From an uncultured Bacilli bacterium (GTDB taxonomy: Bacteria; Bacillota_I; Bacilli_A; RFN20; DUOF01), in NCBI GenBank assembly GCA_934101685.1, contig CAKORZ010000024.1:1-17136 (forward strand): DNA of 17,136 bases. Direction: 5' to 3'. The position numbers were made by a program, and so were the translations under genes. Shown here one piece after another: positions 1 through 7,276 of this stretch. Each line of letters begins with the position of its first letter. Within the stretch, counting starts at the first letter, position 1. The notes under the pieces are model-generated. The model saw nothing but the letters and a program-made list of their open reading frames with translations. It was not told where the DNA came from and made no database searches.

Positions 1-195
1 TTGTATAATAGCAGTTACGGCAGCACCAAGAAGAACACTTTTAAAGATATTGTTTGTAAGCTTTTCAAGAATTTTTTCCATATGCCCGCTTGAAAGCTTT
101 TCAAGTCCGTTGCCCAGAATGCTCATTCCATAGAGGAACATGGCGACTCCGCCGAACATTGAGATGAAGATGATTACAAAATCCATCGTTTTCAT
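1..195 (-). CDS. Na+/phosphate cotransporter family protein, N-terminal fragment (runs off left edge)
   Basis: The reverse frame opens with ATG at 195 and stays open to base 1, giving 65 residues of a protein continuing outside the window. The ribosome binding site AAGGAG lies at about 203-208. The start reads MKTMDFVIIFISMFGGVAMF, followed by LYGMSILGNGLEKLS and ending LLGAAVTAIIQ. This matches the first transmembrane repeat of the NptA/PhoU-fused Na/Pi cotransporter family, where the Q is normally followed by a Ser-rich QSSS motif that would lie just beyond the edge. The family imports phosphate with sodium across the inner membrane. What is odd is composition: bases 1-180 have 71 G/C (39%), against 38 of 180 (21%) in 241-420, and codons such as GGC, GGA, CTG and GCC are common here but rare elsewhere. 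The gene therefore seems not to belong to the same genome background. Confidence 0.8.
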   Translation of the reverse strand, partial: MKTMDFVIIFISMFGGVAMFLYGMSILGNGLEKLSSGHMEKILEKLTNNIFKSVLLGAAVTAIIQ

Positions 196-235
196 AAAAT
201 TCTCCTTAACATTCTTATTAAATTTTACATATGCT

Positions 236-823
236 TTACACGCACAAGATAATTATATCATTTAAATAATGATAGTTTTTAAATATTGCTTTACTAGTTT
301 TTTCACTTATTTCAAAGTCTAATTTAGAAGCAAATCTAAATGCTCTTAATATTCTTAATGCATCTTCTTCAAATCTAATATTTGCTTCTCCAATAGTTTT
401 AATAATTTTATTATTTAAGTCATCTATGCCATTAAATAAATCAATTATATTAATACCATTACTACATATAGCATTAATAGTAAAATCCCTTCTTACTAAA
501 TCTTCTTTTAGATCATTAGTAAACTCTACTTTGCTAGGTTTTCTATGATTAATATAATTATATTCTTTTCTAAATGTTGTTATTTCAAAGTTATATTTAT
601 TAATACTAAATTTAATACATCCTAAATTAGTAAAATTTTCATTTAATTTATAATCTTTAAATAATTTTTCTAAAACTTCACATCTAGCACTTGTAGTTAT
701 ATCAACATCGTAACTATCTTTATTTAATAAGTAATCACGTACAAAACCACCTACTACATAAGCTTCTTGTCCATTACTATTAATGATATCTATAACTTTT
801 TTAACTTCAATAGGTAGTTTCAT
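236..823 (-). CDS. cca: CCA-adding tRNA nucleotidyltransferase, catalytic head only (C-terminally truncated)
   Basis: The 195-residue product carries the class II poly(A) polymerase/CCA-adding enzyme head: GGFVRD (25-30) for nucleotide binding, the metal-binding DVD (39-41), RRDFTINAI (111-119) and the base-selecting RFEEDALRILRAFRFA stretch (150-165). A complete enzyme has about 370-450 residues and adds CCA to tRNA 3' ends; here the neck, body and tail that hold the tRNA are missing. Likeness to the family stops near NYHYLND (184-189), followed by a short tail IIILCV and TAA. The frame also opens with an in-frame GTG at 832, but that overlaps the AGAGGTG ribosome binding site, so ATG at 823 (six bases downstream of it) is the better start. 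The break coincides with the composition change toward the left edge, so the truncation is probably not a natural gene end. Confidence 0.85.
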   Translation of the reverse strand: MKLPIEVKKVIDIINSNGQEAYVVGGFVRDYLLNKDSYDVDITTSARCEVLEKLFKDYKLNENFTNLGCIKFSINKYNFEITTFRKEYNYINHRKPSKVEFTNDLKEDLVRRDFTINAICSNGINIIDLFNGIDDLNNKIIKTIGEANIRFEEDALRILRAFRFASKLDFEISEKTSKAIFKNYHYLNDIIILCV

Positions 824-919
824 AGTTTTCACCTCTTAACACTATCGTTTACTTTTAAAATTTGCATAATTCTTTTAACAATGAATTCATTTATTTGTAT
901 GAATTACATATTCTACAAA

Positions 920-2032
920 CTATTTTTTCAAAATTTCAACATATTCTTCATATACATAAGTTCTTTTTTTCTTTGAATTATCTGCAATCTTTAAAATCCC
1001 TAAACTAACAAATTTTATAATAGTCCTATTTACCTTAGAATAATCTATACCAGTTTTTTCGCTAGTTTTTTTTGCATCTATTATAGGATTCATTTCTAAG
1101 TATTCTAGTAACCAGTAATCACTTGTTTTAATTAAAGAACTATTCTTTTCTCTAAGCACAGTTAATTTATTTATGCATTCTATTGATTCTTTTGCTATCT
1201 CTATTACTCCTTGTAAGAAAAAATCAATCCACTGTATGTAATCATCTCTTAATCTAACATTTGACATTCTATCATAATATTCAAGTTGATTTCTTTTCAA
1301 ATAATATGATATATATAAACAAGGATAGTTAAGTTTGTTTTTATATAACAAATAGATTATTATAAGCATCCTACCAATTCTTCCATTACCATCTAAAAAT
1401 GGATGAATTGTTTCAAATTGATAATGTATAAGAGCAATTTTAATCAAATCATCAAGTGAAGAATCTTCATTTATATACTTTTCTAAATCTGACATGCATT
1501 CTTCCATATCTTCTACACAAGGAGGAATATATTTAGCATTTTTCAAAGTAGAACCTCTAGCTCCTATCCAGTTTTGCGATTTTCTAAATTCACCAGGGCT
1601 TTTTTCTTCGCCTCTAACTCCTTGCATTAAAACTTCATGAACTTTTTTAATATATCTATTACATATTGGTAGTTCTTTTAATAATTCTATTGCATATTTA
1701 ATAGCTTTAACATAATTAACAACTTCTTCAATATCAGCATTACTATTCTCTTCATTAGAAGTATCTAAAATATCTTCAAGTGTTGCTTGTGTGCCTTCAA
1801 TTTGACTACTATACAAAGCTTCTTTTCTAACATATGAGCCAATAAACATATCAATATCTTTAATATTAGATGAAATACCATTTAGTTTCCCTAGTAAATA
1901 ATTTGCTTCCGTAAGTAATTCAATAGTTCTTTTATCAAAAGTTTTAAGTTCTAAATCTTTAAGTGATGTAGGATAAAAAGATTTATATTCTAAATCTCCT
2001 GTTAAATTTTTCTTATATATTCCAGACTTCAT
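920..2032 (-). CDS. Fic family protein (class II, N-terminal inhibitory helix, C-terminal winged helix)
   Basis: The 370-residue product has the Fic core HPFLDGNGRIGR at 210-221, matching HPFx(D/E)GNGRxxR. The His is the catalytic base and the GNGR loop binds the nucleotide phosphates. An SSQIEG motif at 75-80 fits the (S/T)xxxE(G/N) inhibitory motif placed before the core (class II), so the enzyme is probably auto-inhibited. Family members mostly transfer AMP to Ser/Thr/Tyr of target proteins. Residues about 305-370 (LLEYLEMNPIIDAKKTSEKT onward) look like a winged helix-turn-helix, a common C-terminus in this Fic subgroup. An in-frame ATG at 2041 directly abuts the AAGGAG at 2042-2047, so the ATG nine bases farther on (2032) is chosen. 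It has its own promoter and is followed, after 96 bases, by the cca fragment. Target and physiological role are unknown. Confidence 0.92.
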   Translation of the reverse strand: MKSGIYKKNLTGDLEYKSFYPTSLKDLELKTFDKRTIELLTEANYLLGKLNGISSNIKDIDMFIGSYVRKEALYSSQIEGTQATLEDILDTSNEENSNADIEEVVNYVKAIKYAIELLKELPICNRYIKKVHEVLMQGVRGEEKSPGEFRKSQNWIGARGSTLKNAKYIPPCVEDMEECMSDLEKYINEDSSLDDLIKIALIHYQFETIHPFLDGNGRIGRMLIIIYLLYKNKLNYPCLYISYYLKRNQLEYYDRMSNVRLRDDYIQWIDFFLQGVIEIAKESIECINKLTVLREKNSSLIKTSDYWLLEYLEMNPIIDAKKTSEKTGIDYSKVNRTIIKFVSLGILKIADNSKKKRTYVYEEYVEILKK

Positions 2033-2053
2033 GGTTCTCATCTCCTTATTATT

Positions 2054-2082
2054 AGTATATGAAAAAAATGCAATTTATTCAA
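2054..2082 (-). promoter_or_regulatory. Promoter of the Fic gene
   Basis: On the minus strand TTGAAT (2077-2082) and TATACT (2054-2059) are separated by exactly 17 bases and lie just upstream of the Fic ribosome binding site. An AATTGA-AAAA-TCAATT inverted repeat at 2081-2096 abuts the -35 element. Confidence 0.7.
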
Positions 2083-2215
2083 TTGAAAAATCAATTTAAT
2101 TTGCACTTTTACTATTTTTTTGCAAATTATTTTAATTTTCTTTCATTTAATTAGCTATTTTATATAAATTATAATTTTTGTTTTAACATCTATAAAATCA
2201 AAAAAGTTACAAAAG

Positions 2216-2250
2216 AAAACCCCACTTCATTATAAGAAATGAGGACTTTT
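2216..2250 (-). terminator. Terminator of the nrdDG operon
   Basis: A nine-pair stem (2220-2228 with 2236-2244, including two G-T wobbles) lies immediately downstream of the nrdG stop and is followed on the minus strand by a T-rich run. The A/T tails on both sides would let it work in either direction. Confidence 0.75.
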
Positions 2251-2251
2251 T

Positions 2252-2746
2252 TTATATTTCTTCTGTAACAATTTCTCCTTTTTTTAGAGTTTCTTTTACA
2301 TTAATTATTCTTTGATTACTACTTCCTTTATATTTTAAAGATAAGTCTAATAAAGAATAAACAAATGGTCCATCAATTAAATAATCAATATATTTTAATA
2401 ATTCCATGTATTTATCATTCTTTAGTTTAAGGACTTCTTCATATGTATATCCAGTATATACAATAATATTTAAGTTAAGTTCTTCTTTTATTCTTTTACA
2501 TAACGCTACACAATCATCAATCTGCATAAGTGGATCTCCTCCACTCAAAGTTACTCCATCAATATAAGGATACTTTTTGATTTTATTAATTATTTCATCA
2601 ATTCCCATTTCTTTTCCTCTACTAATATCATGAGTATCAGGATTATGACATTTATAGCAATTATGAGGACATCCTTGGAAAAAGATTGTAAACCTAATTC
2701 CTGGACCATCCACTACTGATTCTTCAACTATTCCACTAATTTTCAT
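2252..2746 (-). CDS. nrdG: Anaerobic ribonucleoside-triphosphate reductase activating protein
   Basis: This 164-residue radical-SAM enzyme puts the glycyl radical on NrdD by reductive cleavage of S-adenosylmethionine. The cluster-binding CxxxCxxC is seen in QGCPHNCYKCHN near residue 26, preceded by VDGPGIRFTIFFQG, which is typical of NrdG. The SAM-contacting GGDP is in LSGGDPL. The length is normal for the family. A TTG at 2755 would extend the frame by three residues, but the product starting MKISGIVEESVVDGPG at ATG 2746 fits the family better. That start overlaps the 3' end of nrdD by 11 bases and has only a weak ribosome binding site (GAAG), suggesting translation coupled to nrdD. A terminator follows directly. 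Confidence 0.95.
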   Translation of the reverse strand: MKISGIVEESVVDGPGIRFTIFFQGCPHNCYKCHNPDTHDISRGKEMGIDEIINKIKKYPYIDGVTLSGGDPLMQIDDCVALCKRIKEELNLNIIVYTGYTYEEVLKLKNDKYMELLKYIDYLIDGPFVYSLLDLSLKYKGSSNQRIINVKETLKKGEIVTEEI

Positions 2747-5060
2747 TATCTTCAATAGAGTGTTTAACTCTATGTTCCACCTCTGCTCTCTTAGCGTTAT
2801 TAAATCTATCTAATGTACCTACTAAATATCCTGTTATTCTTCTAATTCTTTCAAACTTGATAGTATCTTCTTTACGATGACAACAAGGACATTCATTATT
2901 TATAATTCCATTAAATCCACATACAGGGTCTCTATCTAGAGGATGGTTAACTGCTCCATATCCAATACCTTTTTCTTTCATATGACGAACAATTTTTTCA
3001 AATGCTTGTAAATTCTTACTTACATCTCCATCCATTTCTACATAACTAATATGACCTCCATTAGTTAAGTTATGATATGGTGCTTCAATATCTATTTTTC
3101 TAAACATTGAAATAGGATAGTAAACTGGAACATGGAATGAGTTAGTATAGAACTCTTGATCAGTAACTCCTGGGATAATACCAAATATTTTTTTATCCAT
3201 TTTAATAAATCTTCCTGATAATCCTTCTGCTGGAGTAGCAATTAATGAGAAATTCATTTTATATTTTTGAGATGCTTCATCGCATTTTCTTCTCATTAAG
3301 CCAACTATTTCAAGACCTAATTTTTGAGATTTTTCACTTTCTCCATGATGTTTACCTGTCAAAGCTTTTAAAGTTTCTGCTAGTCCAATAAATCCAACTG
3401 TTAAAGTACCATGCTTAATTACTTCTTCAATTTTATCATCTGGTTTTAGTTTATCTGAATCTAACCAAATGCCATTACCCATTAAGAAAGGAAAATTATA
3501 TACTCTTTTATTTGCTTGTACTTTAAATCTTTCAAGTAATTGATCAATAACTAAGTCTACTTTTTCTGTTAGTTCTTTTTTAAAGTCTTCAATACTATCT
3601 CTATGTTTTAAAGCAATTCTAGGTAAGTTAATTGAAGTAAAGCTTAAATTACCTCTTCCACATGTTACTTCCTTACTAGGATCATATACATTAGCCATTA
3701 CTCTAGTACGGCATCCCATGTAAGCAATTTCACTATTGTAATCGCCTTCTTTATAATAAGGCAAATTAAATGGTGCATCAATAAACGAGAAGTTAGGGAA
3801 CATTCTTAAAGAACTACATTTAATTGATTTTTGAAATAAATCATAGTTAGGATCTTCTTTATTAAAGTTTATTCCTTCTTTTACTTTAAAGATTTGAATT
3901 GGGAAGATAGGTGTTTCTCCATTTCCAAGTCCTTTCATAGTTGTTTCAAGTAAACAATCCATTACTAGTCTTCCTTCTTCACTAGTGTCTGTGCCATAGT
4001 TTAATGAAGAGAATGGTACTTGAGCACCAGCACGTGAATGCATTGTATTTAAGTTATGAATTAGTGCTTCCATTGCTTGGTATGTTGCTTCTCTTATTTC
4101 TTTATTAGTGTTTTCTACTACTTTGCTCATTATCTTATAAACTGCTTTTTCATCTTTGTACTTGTTTAATAAAACATTCTTCATTTCTTCATTAAATTTA
4201 TCATTTTTTAAAGCAGGAACTAATCCAGTTTTCTCTTTTATATCATTAATCATTTTCTTTACATCATCTGTCGTTACATCGCCATATAAGAAATCAAGAG
4301 TCTTATATAAATTATTACGATAAATTTTGATATATGATTTTCTAACTCCAATAGCCATTGCATAATCAAAGTTAGGGACACTTTGACCACCATGTTGATC
4401 ATTTTGGTTAGATTGAATTGCTATACATGCTAAAGCTGCATAACTTCTAATATCATTAGGTTCTCTTAGATATCCATGTCCTGTAGTAAAGCCATCTTTA
4501 AATAATTTAATTAAATCTATTTGGCAACATGTCATTGTTAAAGCATAGAAGTCTAAATCATGAATATGAATATCACCATTTTGATGAGCCTTAGAAAATC
4601 TTTCAGGAATCATATTTGTTAAATAAAAATATTTTGCTGATTCACTACCATACTTTAACATTGTACCCATTGCAGTATCGCCATTTATATTAGCGTTTTC
4701 TCTTTTTATATCATTTTGAAGTGCAGATTCAAAAGTAATACCTCTTAATGTTTTCATTAGGTTAGTTTTAGCTTCTCTTGCTCTACTTCTATCAGATCTA
4801 TACACAATATAGTTTTTAGCTACATTATTATATCCTTTATCTATTAATACATTTTCAATTATATCTTGGATATCTTCTACTGTAGGAATACTATCTTTAA
4901 ACTTTTCATTAGCAATTCTAAGTGTTTCATCCACTACTGCTCCTACTGCTACATTTTCACTATTTTCAGTTGCTTCAACAGCTTTAGAGATAGCATTATA
5001 AATCTTTTCTTTTTCAAACTTAACTTCTCTACCATCTCTTTTAATAATTGTTTTTACCAT
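2736..5060 (-). CDS. nrdD: Anaerobic (class III) ribonucleoside-triphosphate reductase
   Basis: The 774-residue enzyme reduces ribonucleoside triphosphates to dNTPs without oxygen, using a glycyl radical made by NrdG. An N-terminal ATP-cone (about 1-95, beginning MVKTIIKRDGREVKFEKEKI) acts as the allosteric switch. The central barrel contains DIHIHDLDFY, TCCQIDL and HGGQSVPNFDY. Near the C-terminus the metal-site region has Cys at about 714, 724, 726 and 727, and the radical loop reads RITGYLVG with the radical Gly at about 744. The first CxxC pair of the metal site seems to keep only one Cys (DPVC). The start ATG has a strong GGGGAGG ribosome binding site. It is the first gene of the operon with nrdG overlapping its end, and its promoter carries a long dyad. 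The enzyme is oxygen-sensitive, so the host probably grows anaerobically. Confidence 0.97.
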   Translation of the reverse strand: MVKTIIKRDGREVKFEKEKIYNAISKAVEATENSENVAVGAVVDETLRIANEKFKDSIPTVEDIQDIIENVLIDKGYNNVAKNYIVYRSDRSRAREAKTNLMKTLRGITFESALQNDIKRENANINGDTAMGTMLKYGSESAKYFYLTNMIPERFSKAHQNGDIHIHDLDFYALTMTCCQIDLIKLFKDGFTTGHGYLREPNDIRSYAALACIAIQSNQNDQHGGQSVPNFDYAMAIGVRKSYIKIYRNNLYKTLDFLYGDVTTDDVKKMINDIKEKTGLVPALKNDKFNEEMKNVLLNKYKDEKAVYKIMSKVVENTNKEIREATYQAMEALIHNLNTMHSRAGAQVPFSSLNYGTDTSEEGRLVMDCLLETTMKGLGNGETPIFPIQIFKVKEGINFNKEDPNYDLFQKSIKCSSLRMFPNFSFIDAPFNLPYYKEGDYNSEIAYMGCRTRVMANVYDPSKEVTCGRGNLSFTSINLPRIALKHRDSIEDFKKELTEKVDLVIDQLLERFKVQANKRVYNFPFLMGNGIWLDSDKLKPDDKIEEVIKHGTLTVGFIGLAETLKALTGKHHGESEKSQKLGLEIVGLMRRKCDEASQKYKMNFSLIATPAEGLSGRFIKMDKKIFGIIPGVTDQEFYTNSFHVPVYYPISMFRKIDIEAPYHNLTNGGHISYVEMDGDVSKNLQAFEKIVRHMKEKGIGYGAVNHPLDRDPVCGFNGIINNECPCCHRKEDTIKFERIRRITGYLVGTLDRFNNAKRAEVEHRVKHSIEDNEN

Positions 5061-5095
5061 AATAATTCCTCCCCAATATTAAAGTAACTGTTACC

Positions 5096-5124
5096 ATAAT
5101 AGCATTAACATCAAAAATATTTTG
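5096..5124 (-). promoter_or_regulatory. Probable nrdDG promoter (extended -10)
   Basis: The minus strand has TGCTATTAT, an extended -10 (hexamer at 5096-5101). The -35 position at 17-base spacing (5119-5124) is poor and falls inside the dyad described separately. An extended -10 can make up for a weak -35. Confidence 0.5.
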
Positions 5125-5143
5125 TTGTATTTGCAACAAAATA
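5118..5143. promoter_or_regulatory. Dyad-symmetric putative operator of nrdDG
   Basis: Two perfect 10-base arms (TATTTTGTTG and CAACAAAATA) flank a six-base centre. The site covers the -35 position of the nrdDG promoter, the expected place for a repressor. The inner 18-mer (5122-5139) keeps TTGTT at one end and AACAA at the other, like the clostridial Rex consensus TTGTTAA-N4-TTAACAA, but differs in the inner positions. It does not resemble the NrdR box. The regulator is not encoded in the window. Confidence 0.55.
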
Positions 5144-5172
5144 AATAAAATTTAGAAAAATATTTTTTTATT

Positions 5173-5196
5173 AAAAAATCTCTTTTTCAAGAGATT
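5173..5196 (-). terminator. Terminator of the dapA-hsp20 unit
   Basis: A perfect eight-pair stem (5177-5184 with 5189-5196), loop GAAA on the minus strand, then TTTTTT and further A/T. It touches the last base of the hsp20 TGA stop, which also argues that TGA is a real stop. Confidence 0.88.
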
Positions 5197-5615
5197 CAAT
5201 TTATATTAATATTTGTTGTTTTATATTTTTGATTTTTTTCTTCATCAGGGAACCTTATACATAACATGCCATCAGTATATTTAGCTCTTATTTTAGTTTC
5301 ATCTACTTCTCCTATATAATAACTTCTAGAGCAAGTACCACTATATCTTTCTTGATGAATGTATGTGTCTGTAGATTGATTACTATTTGAACTAGTCTTA
5401 GCTTCCACTATTAAATAACCATCTTCATAATTTACAGTAACATTTTCTTTAGAATATCCAGGAACATCTATTTCATATACATAATCATTTCCTTCTTTTC
5501 TAATATTTGTTTTTAAAATATTACTGCTATTAATAATAGGTAAATCAAAAAAGTTTTTTAAAAAGCTTTTACTTAGAAATTCTTCACTTCCATATTTTGC
5601 TGGTGTATTTTTCAT
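5196..5615 (-). CDS. Small heat-shock protein (Hsp20/alpha-crystallin family)
   Basis: The 139-residue protein is an ATP-independent holdase chaperone by family. The alpha-crystallin domain spans about 37-128: YVYEIDVPGYSKENVTVNYE, a YLIVEAK strand, and the closing GMLCIRFP, equivalent to the usual G-V-L-x-I-x-x-P. The N-terminal arm is short, with FLKNFFDLP as the likely hydrophobic segment. A long Ser/Asn-rich loop (TSSNSNQSTD) sits in the middle of the domain. The ribosome binding site AGGAGGT is strong. It begins 45 bases after dapA; I see no CIRCE-type operator or well-placed promoter between them, so it is probably transcribed with dapA, an unusual pairing. Confidence 0.92.
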   Translation of the reverse strand: MKNTPAKYGSEEFLSKSFLKNFFDLPIINSSNILKTNIRKEGNDYVYEIDVPGYSKENVTVNYEDGYLIVEAKTSSNSNQSTDTYIHQERYSGTCSRSYYIGEVDETKIRAKYTDGMLCIRFPDEEKNQKYKTTNININ

Positions 5616-5660
5616 ACTCTACCTCCTATTATAAGTATTTACTAATAATAAATATTTAAA

Positions 5661-6515
5661 CTATAAATTTAAAATAATATCTATATTTTTATGTTTATCA
5701 TAATCCAAATCCACTAAAGGCAATCTAAGATACATAGATTTATATCCTTTTTTAGATAAAACATATTTTATTGGTATTGGATTAGTATCACAAAATAAAA
5801 TGTCACTTAATTCCTTTATATATTTATCTAATATTTCGTTTTCTATCCCATTACTATAATCATCTATTAACTCTTTTACATCCTTACCAAAAGCATGTGA
5901 TATAACAGATATTACTCCATCTCCCTTTAACTTTAAAAAATCTAAAGTGTACATATCATCACCACTATAAATTAAAAACAAAGGATATTTTTCTTTTACT
6001 TTTTTTATTAATTCAAAATCATTAGATGCATGCTTTAATCCTATTATATTGTCACAATCTTTTATTAAATCTAATAAAGTGTCTACTTCTAATTTAACTA
6101 TAGTTCTACTAGGAACATTATATAAAATAAATTTTTCTTTTTTAAATGTGTCTGCTATCTTTTTAAAATGTTCATATATTCCCTTTTGATTAGGTTTATT
6201 ATAGTAAGGCACTATCATCATTAAAGCATCATGTTTATAGTCTTTTATTTCATTTATTAATTCTATAGTTTTATTAGTAGTGTTTTGCCCTACATTTACT
6301 ATTATTTCCATATTGCTTACTTCATTTGCTATTTCAATAATTCTTTTTAATTCTTTTACAGTTAAACTGGATCCTTCTCCAGTAGTTCCTCCAACTACTA
6401 TTCCCTCACTTCCTTGCTTCTCTACGTCTATTATTAACTTAGCTAATTCATCTTCATCTAATTTATAATGTTTATCAAATGGTGTTACTAAAGCTGTTAT
6501 TAATTTAGACTTCAT
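5661..6515 (-). CDS. dapA: 4-hydroxy-tetrahydrodipicolinate synthase
   Basis: The 284-residue TIM-barrel aldolase condenses pyruvate with aspartate semialdehyde, the first committed step to diaminopimelate and lysine. The diagnostic residues sit where they do in the E. coli enzyme: TTGE with Thr44-Thr45, the YNVPSRT motif (Tyr132, Arg137) and the Schiff-base Lys161 in GLKHAS. It is slightly shorter than the usual ~292 residues. Other DapA-fold aldolases (N-acetylneuraminate lyase, KDG aldolase) share the fold, but the Thr-Thr and Arg residues favour DapA. No other lysine gene is in the window. Its ribosome binding site (AAGGGTGA) and start codon form one arm of an 11-base inverted repeat, so initiation may depend on the 5' end of the transcript. 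Confidence 0.93.
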   Translation of the reverse strand: MKSKLITALVTPFDKHYKLDEDELAKLIIDVEKQGSEGIVVGGTTGEGSSLTVKELKRIIEIANEVSNMEIIVNVGQNTTNKTIELINEIKDYKHDALMMIVPYYNKPNQKGIYEHFKKIADTFKKEKFILYNVPSRTIVKLEVDTLLDLIKDCDNIIGLKHASNDFELIKKVKEKYPLFLIYSGDDMYTLDFLKLKGDGVISVISHAFGKDVKELIDDYSNGIENEILDKYIKELSDILFCDTNPIPIKYVLSKKGYKSMYLRLPLVDLDYDKHKNIDIILNL

Positions 6516-6568
6516 TAAATCACCCTTTCGTTTTATACTATGTAAATAATAAAAATAGGTGATTTAAT
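6514..6568 (-). promoter_or_regulatory. Inverted repeat enclosing the dapA leader and start
   Basis: Perfect 11-base arms at 6514-6524 and 6558-6568 (ATTAAATCACC / GGTGATTTAAT) are 33 bases apart. The right-hand arm in the RNA contains the GGTGA of the dapA ribosome binding site and the first bases of the start codon. A possible -10 (TATAAA) lies between the arms at about 6531-6536, with no good -35. RNA begun upstream could fold and hide the start; RNA begun between the arms could not. Confidence 0.5.
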
Positions 6569-6570
6569 TA

Positions 6571-6595
6571 AAGAAAAAGAGATGTTTTCATCTCC
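6571..6595 (-). terminator. Terminator of the OapA-like gene
   Basis: GAGATG-AAAA-CATCTC (6579-6584 paired with 6589-6594, extended by one G-T pair) is followed on the minus strand by TTTTTCTTT, seven bases after the stop of the gene at 6602. Confidence 0.85.
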
Positions 6596-6601
6596 TTAAT
6601 G

Positions 6602-7186
6602 TTAATTTTTATTTTTTAAAGATAGTTTTCCAAATGTAAATACATGAACTATTTTTCCTATCATTAATACTATTTTATCACAATTATCTAATGCAATTTT
6701 CTTTCCCATAGCTTTTCCAAAAATAATAATTCCCGCTATCGTTGCACTAACCAAAGATGCTACAATCACAATATTCATCTCACTAGTTATATTTGCTATT
6801 AGTTTAGAAGTCACAACTGCTCCCGCTGCTCCTGACAAGATACCACATATATCTCCTAAAATATCTGCCACAATACTTGCCACCTTATCAGCATTATTTA
6901 TTAAAATTATACCTTCTTTTGCACCTTTGACTTTTTTAGCAGCCATTGCTCTAAATGGAACTTCTACTGCTGCAGTTACTGCAACTCCTATAATATCAGT
7001 TAATATAGAAATAGACATAAATACAATTATAACAATTATTGCTACTACTAAATTTGCACCATTCAATGTTAATTCACTTAAAAAACTAAAAGAAAATGAT
7101 AAAAATAAAGATACTGCTAAAACTATTAATGGCCATCTAAAATATTCCTTAAATACACTTTTCTTTTTTTGCTTGTTTTTTTCCAT
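6602..7186 (-). CDS. oapA: Four-TM membrane protein, DUF21/CorB-like; probable OLE-associated protein OapA
   Basis: The 194-residue protein has a Lys-rich N-terminus (MEKNKQKKK) and four likely membrane segments at about 19-39, 45-67, 104-127 and 137-157. The stretch TDIIGVAVTAAVEVPFRAMA, then KKVKGAKEGI, LINNADKVAS and DILGDICGILSGAAGAVV resembles the membrane part of DUF21/CNNM-CorB Mg2+ transporters, but the CBS and CorC domains are absent. To my recollection this also fits OapA, the small membrane partner of OLE RNA in Bacillota, which is linked to Mg2+ and alcohol stress. The position agrees: it begins 58 bases after the terminator of a ~584-nt structured RNA on the same strand. AAAGGA precedes the ATG by about 10 bases, and a TATAAT at 7218-7223 could be its own -10. 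A plain CorB-like protein is the alternative. Confidence 0.7.
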   Translation of the reverse strand: MEKNKQKKKSVFKEYFRWPLIVLAVSLFLSFSFSFLSELTLNGANLVVAIIVIIVFMSISILTDIIGVAVTAAVEVPFRAMAAKKVKGAKEGIILINNADKVASIVADILGDICGILSGAAGAVVTSKLIANITSEMNIVIVASLVSATIAGIIIFGKAMGKKIALDNCDKIVLMIGKIVHVFTFGKLSLKNKN

Positions 7187-7217
7187 CTTTTATTTTCCTT
7201 TCATTTTAGTAATATTA

Positions 7218-7223
7218 ATTATA
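7218..7223 (-). promoter_or_regulatory. Possible -10 element of the OapA-like gene
   Basis: A perfect TATAAT on the minus strand lies between the noncoding RNA terminator and the gene start. The -35 at 17 bases (TTTTAA, 7241-7246) is poor and falls in the terminator tail, so a separate promoter is likely but not certain. Confidence 0.45.
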
Positions 7224-7240
7224 ACTTTTTCTATGTGTTT

Positions 7241-7276
7241 TTAAAATAAAAACGTAGTATTAATATAAATACTACG
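7241..7276 (-). terminator. Terminator of the large noncoding RNA
   Basis: A perfect nine-pair stem (CGTAGTATT, 7253-7261, with 7268-7276) around a six-base loop is followed on the minus strand by TTTTTATTTT. Confidence 0.92.

Noticed and set aside
850..915. ATTCAT/ATGAAT inverted repeats between the Fic and cca genes as a terminator
   Set aside because: Short arms without a following T-run on the minus strand; not enough to call a terminator or promoter.
5118..5143. NrdR box upstream of nrdD
   Set aside because: The dyad does not follow the ACA-A/T-rich-TGT NrdR pattern and only one site is present, whereas NrdR sites normally occur as a pair.
5196..5198. Mycoplasma-type code in which TGA encodes Trp
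   Set aside because: TGA ends the hsp20 gene right at a terminator and ends the RelA/SpoT gene just before the next gene; Trp in the proteins is encoded by TGG.
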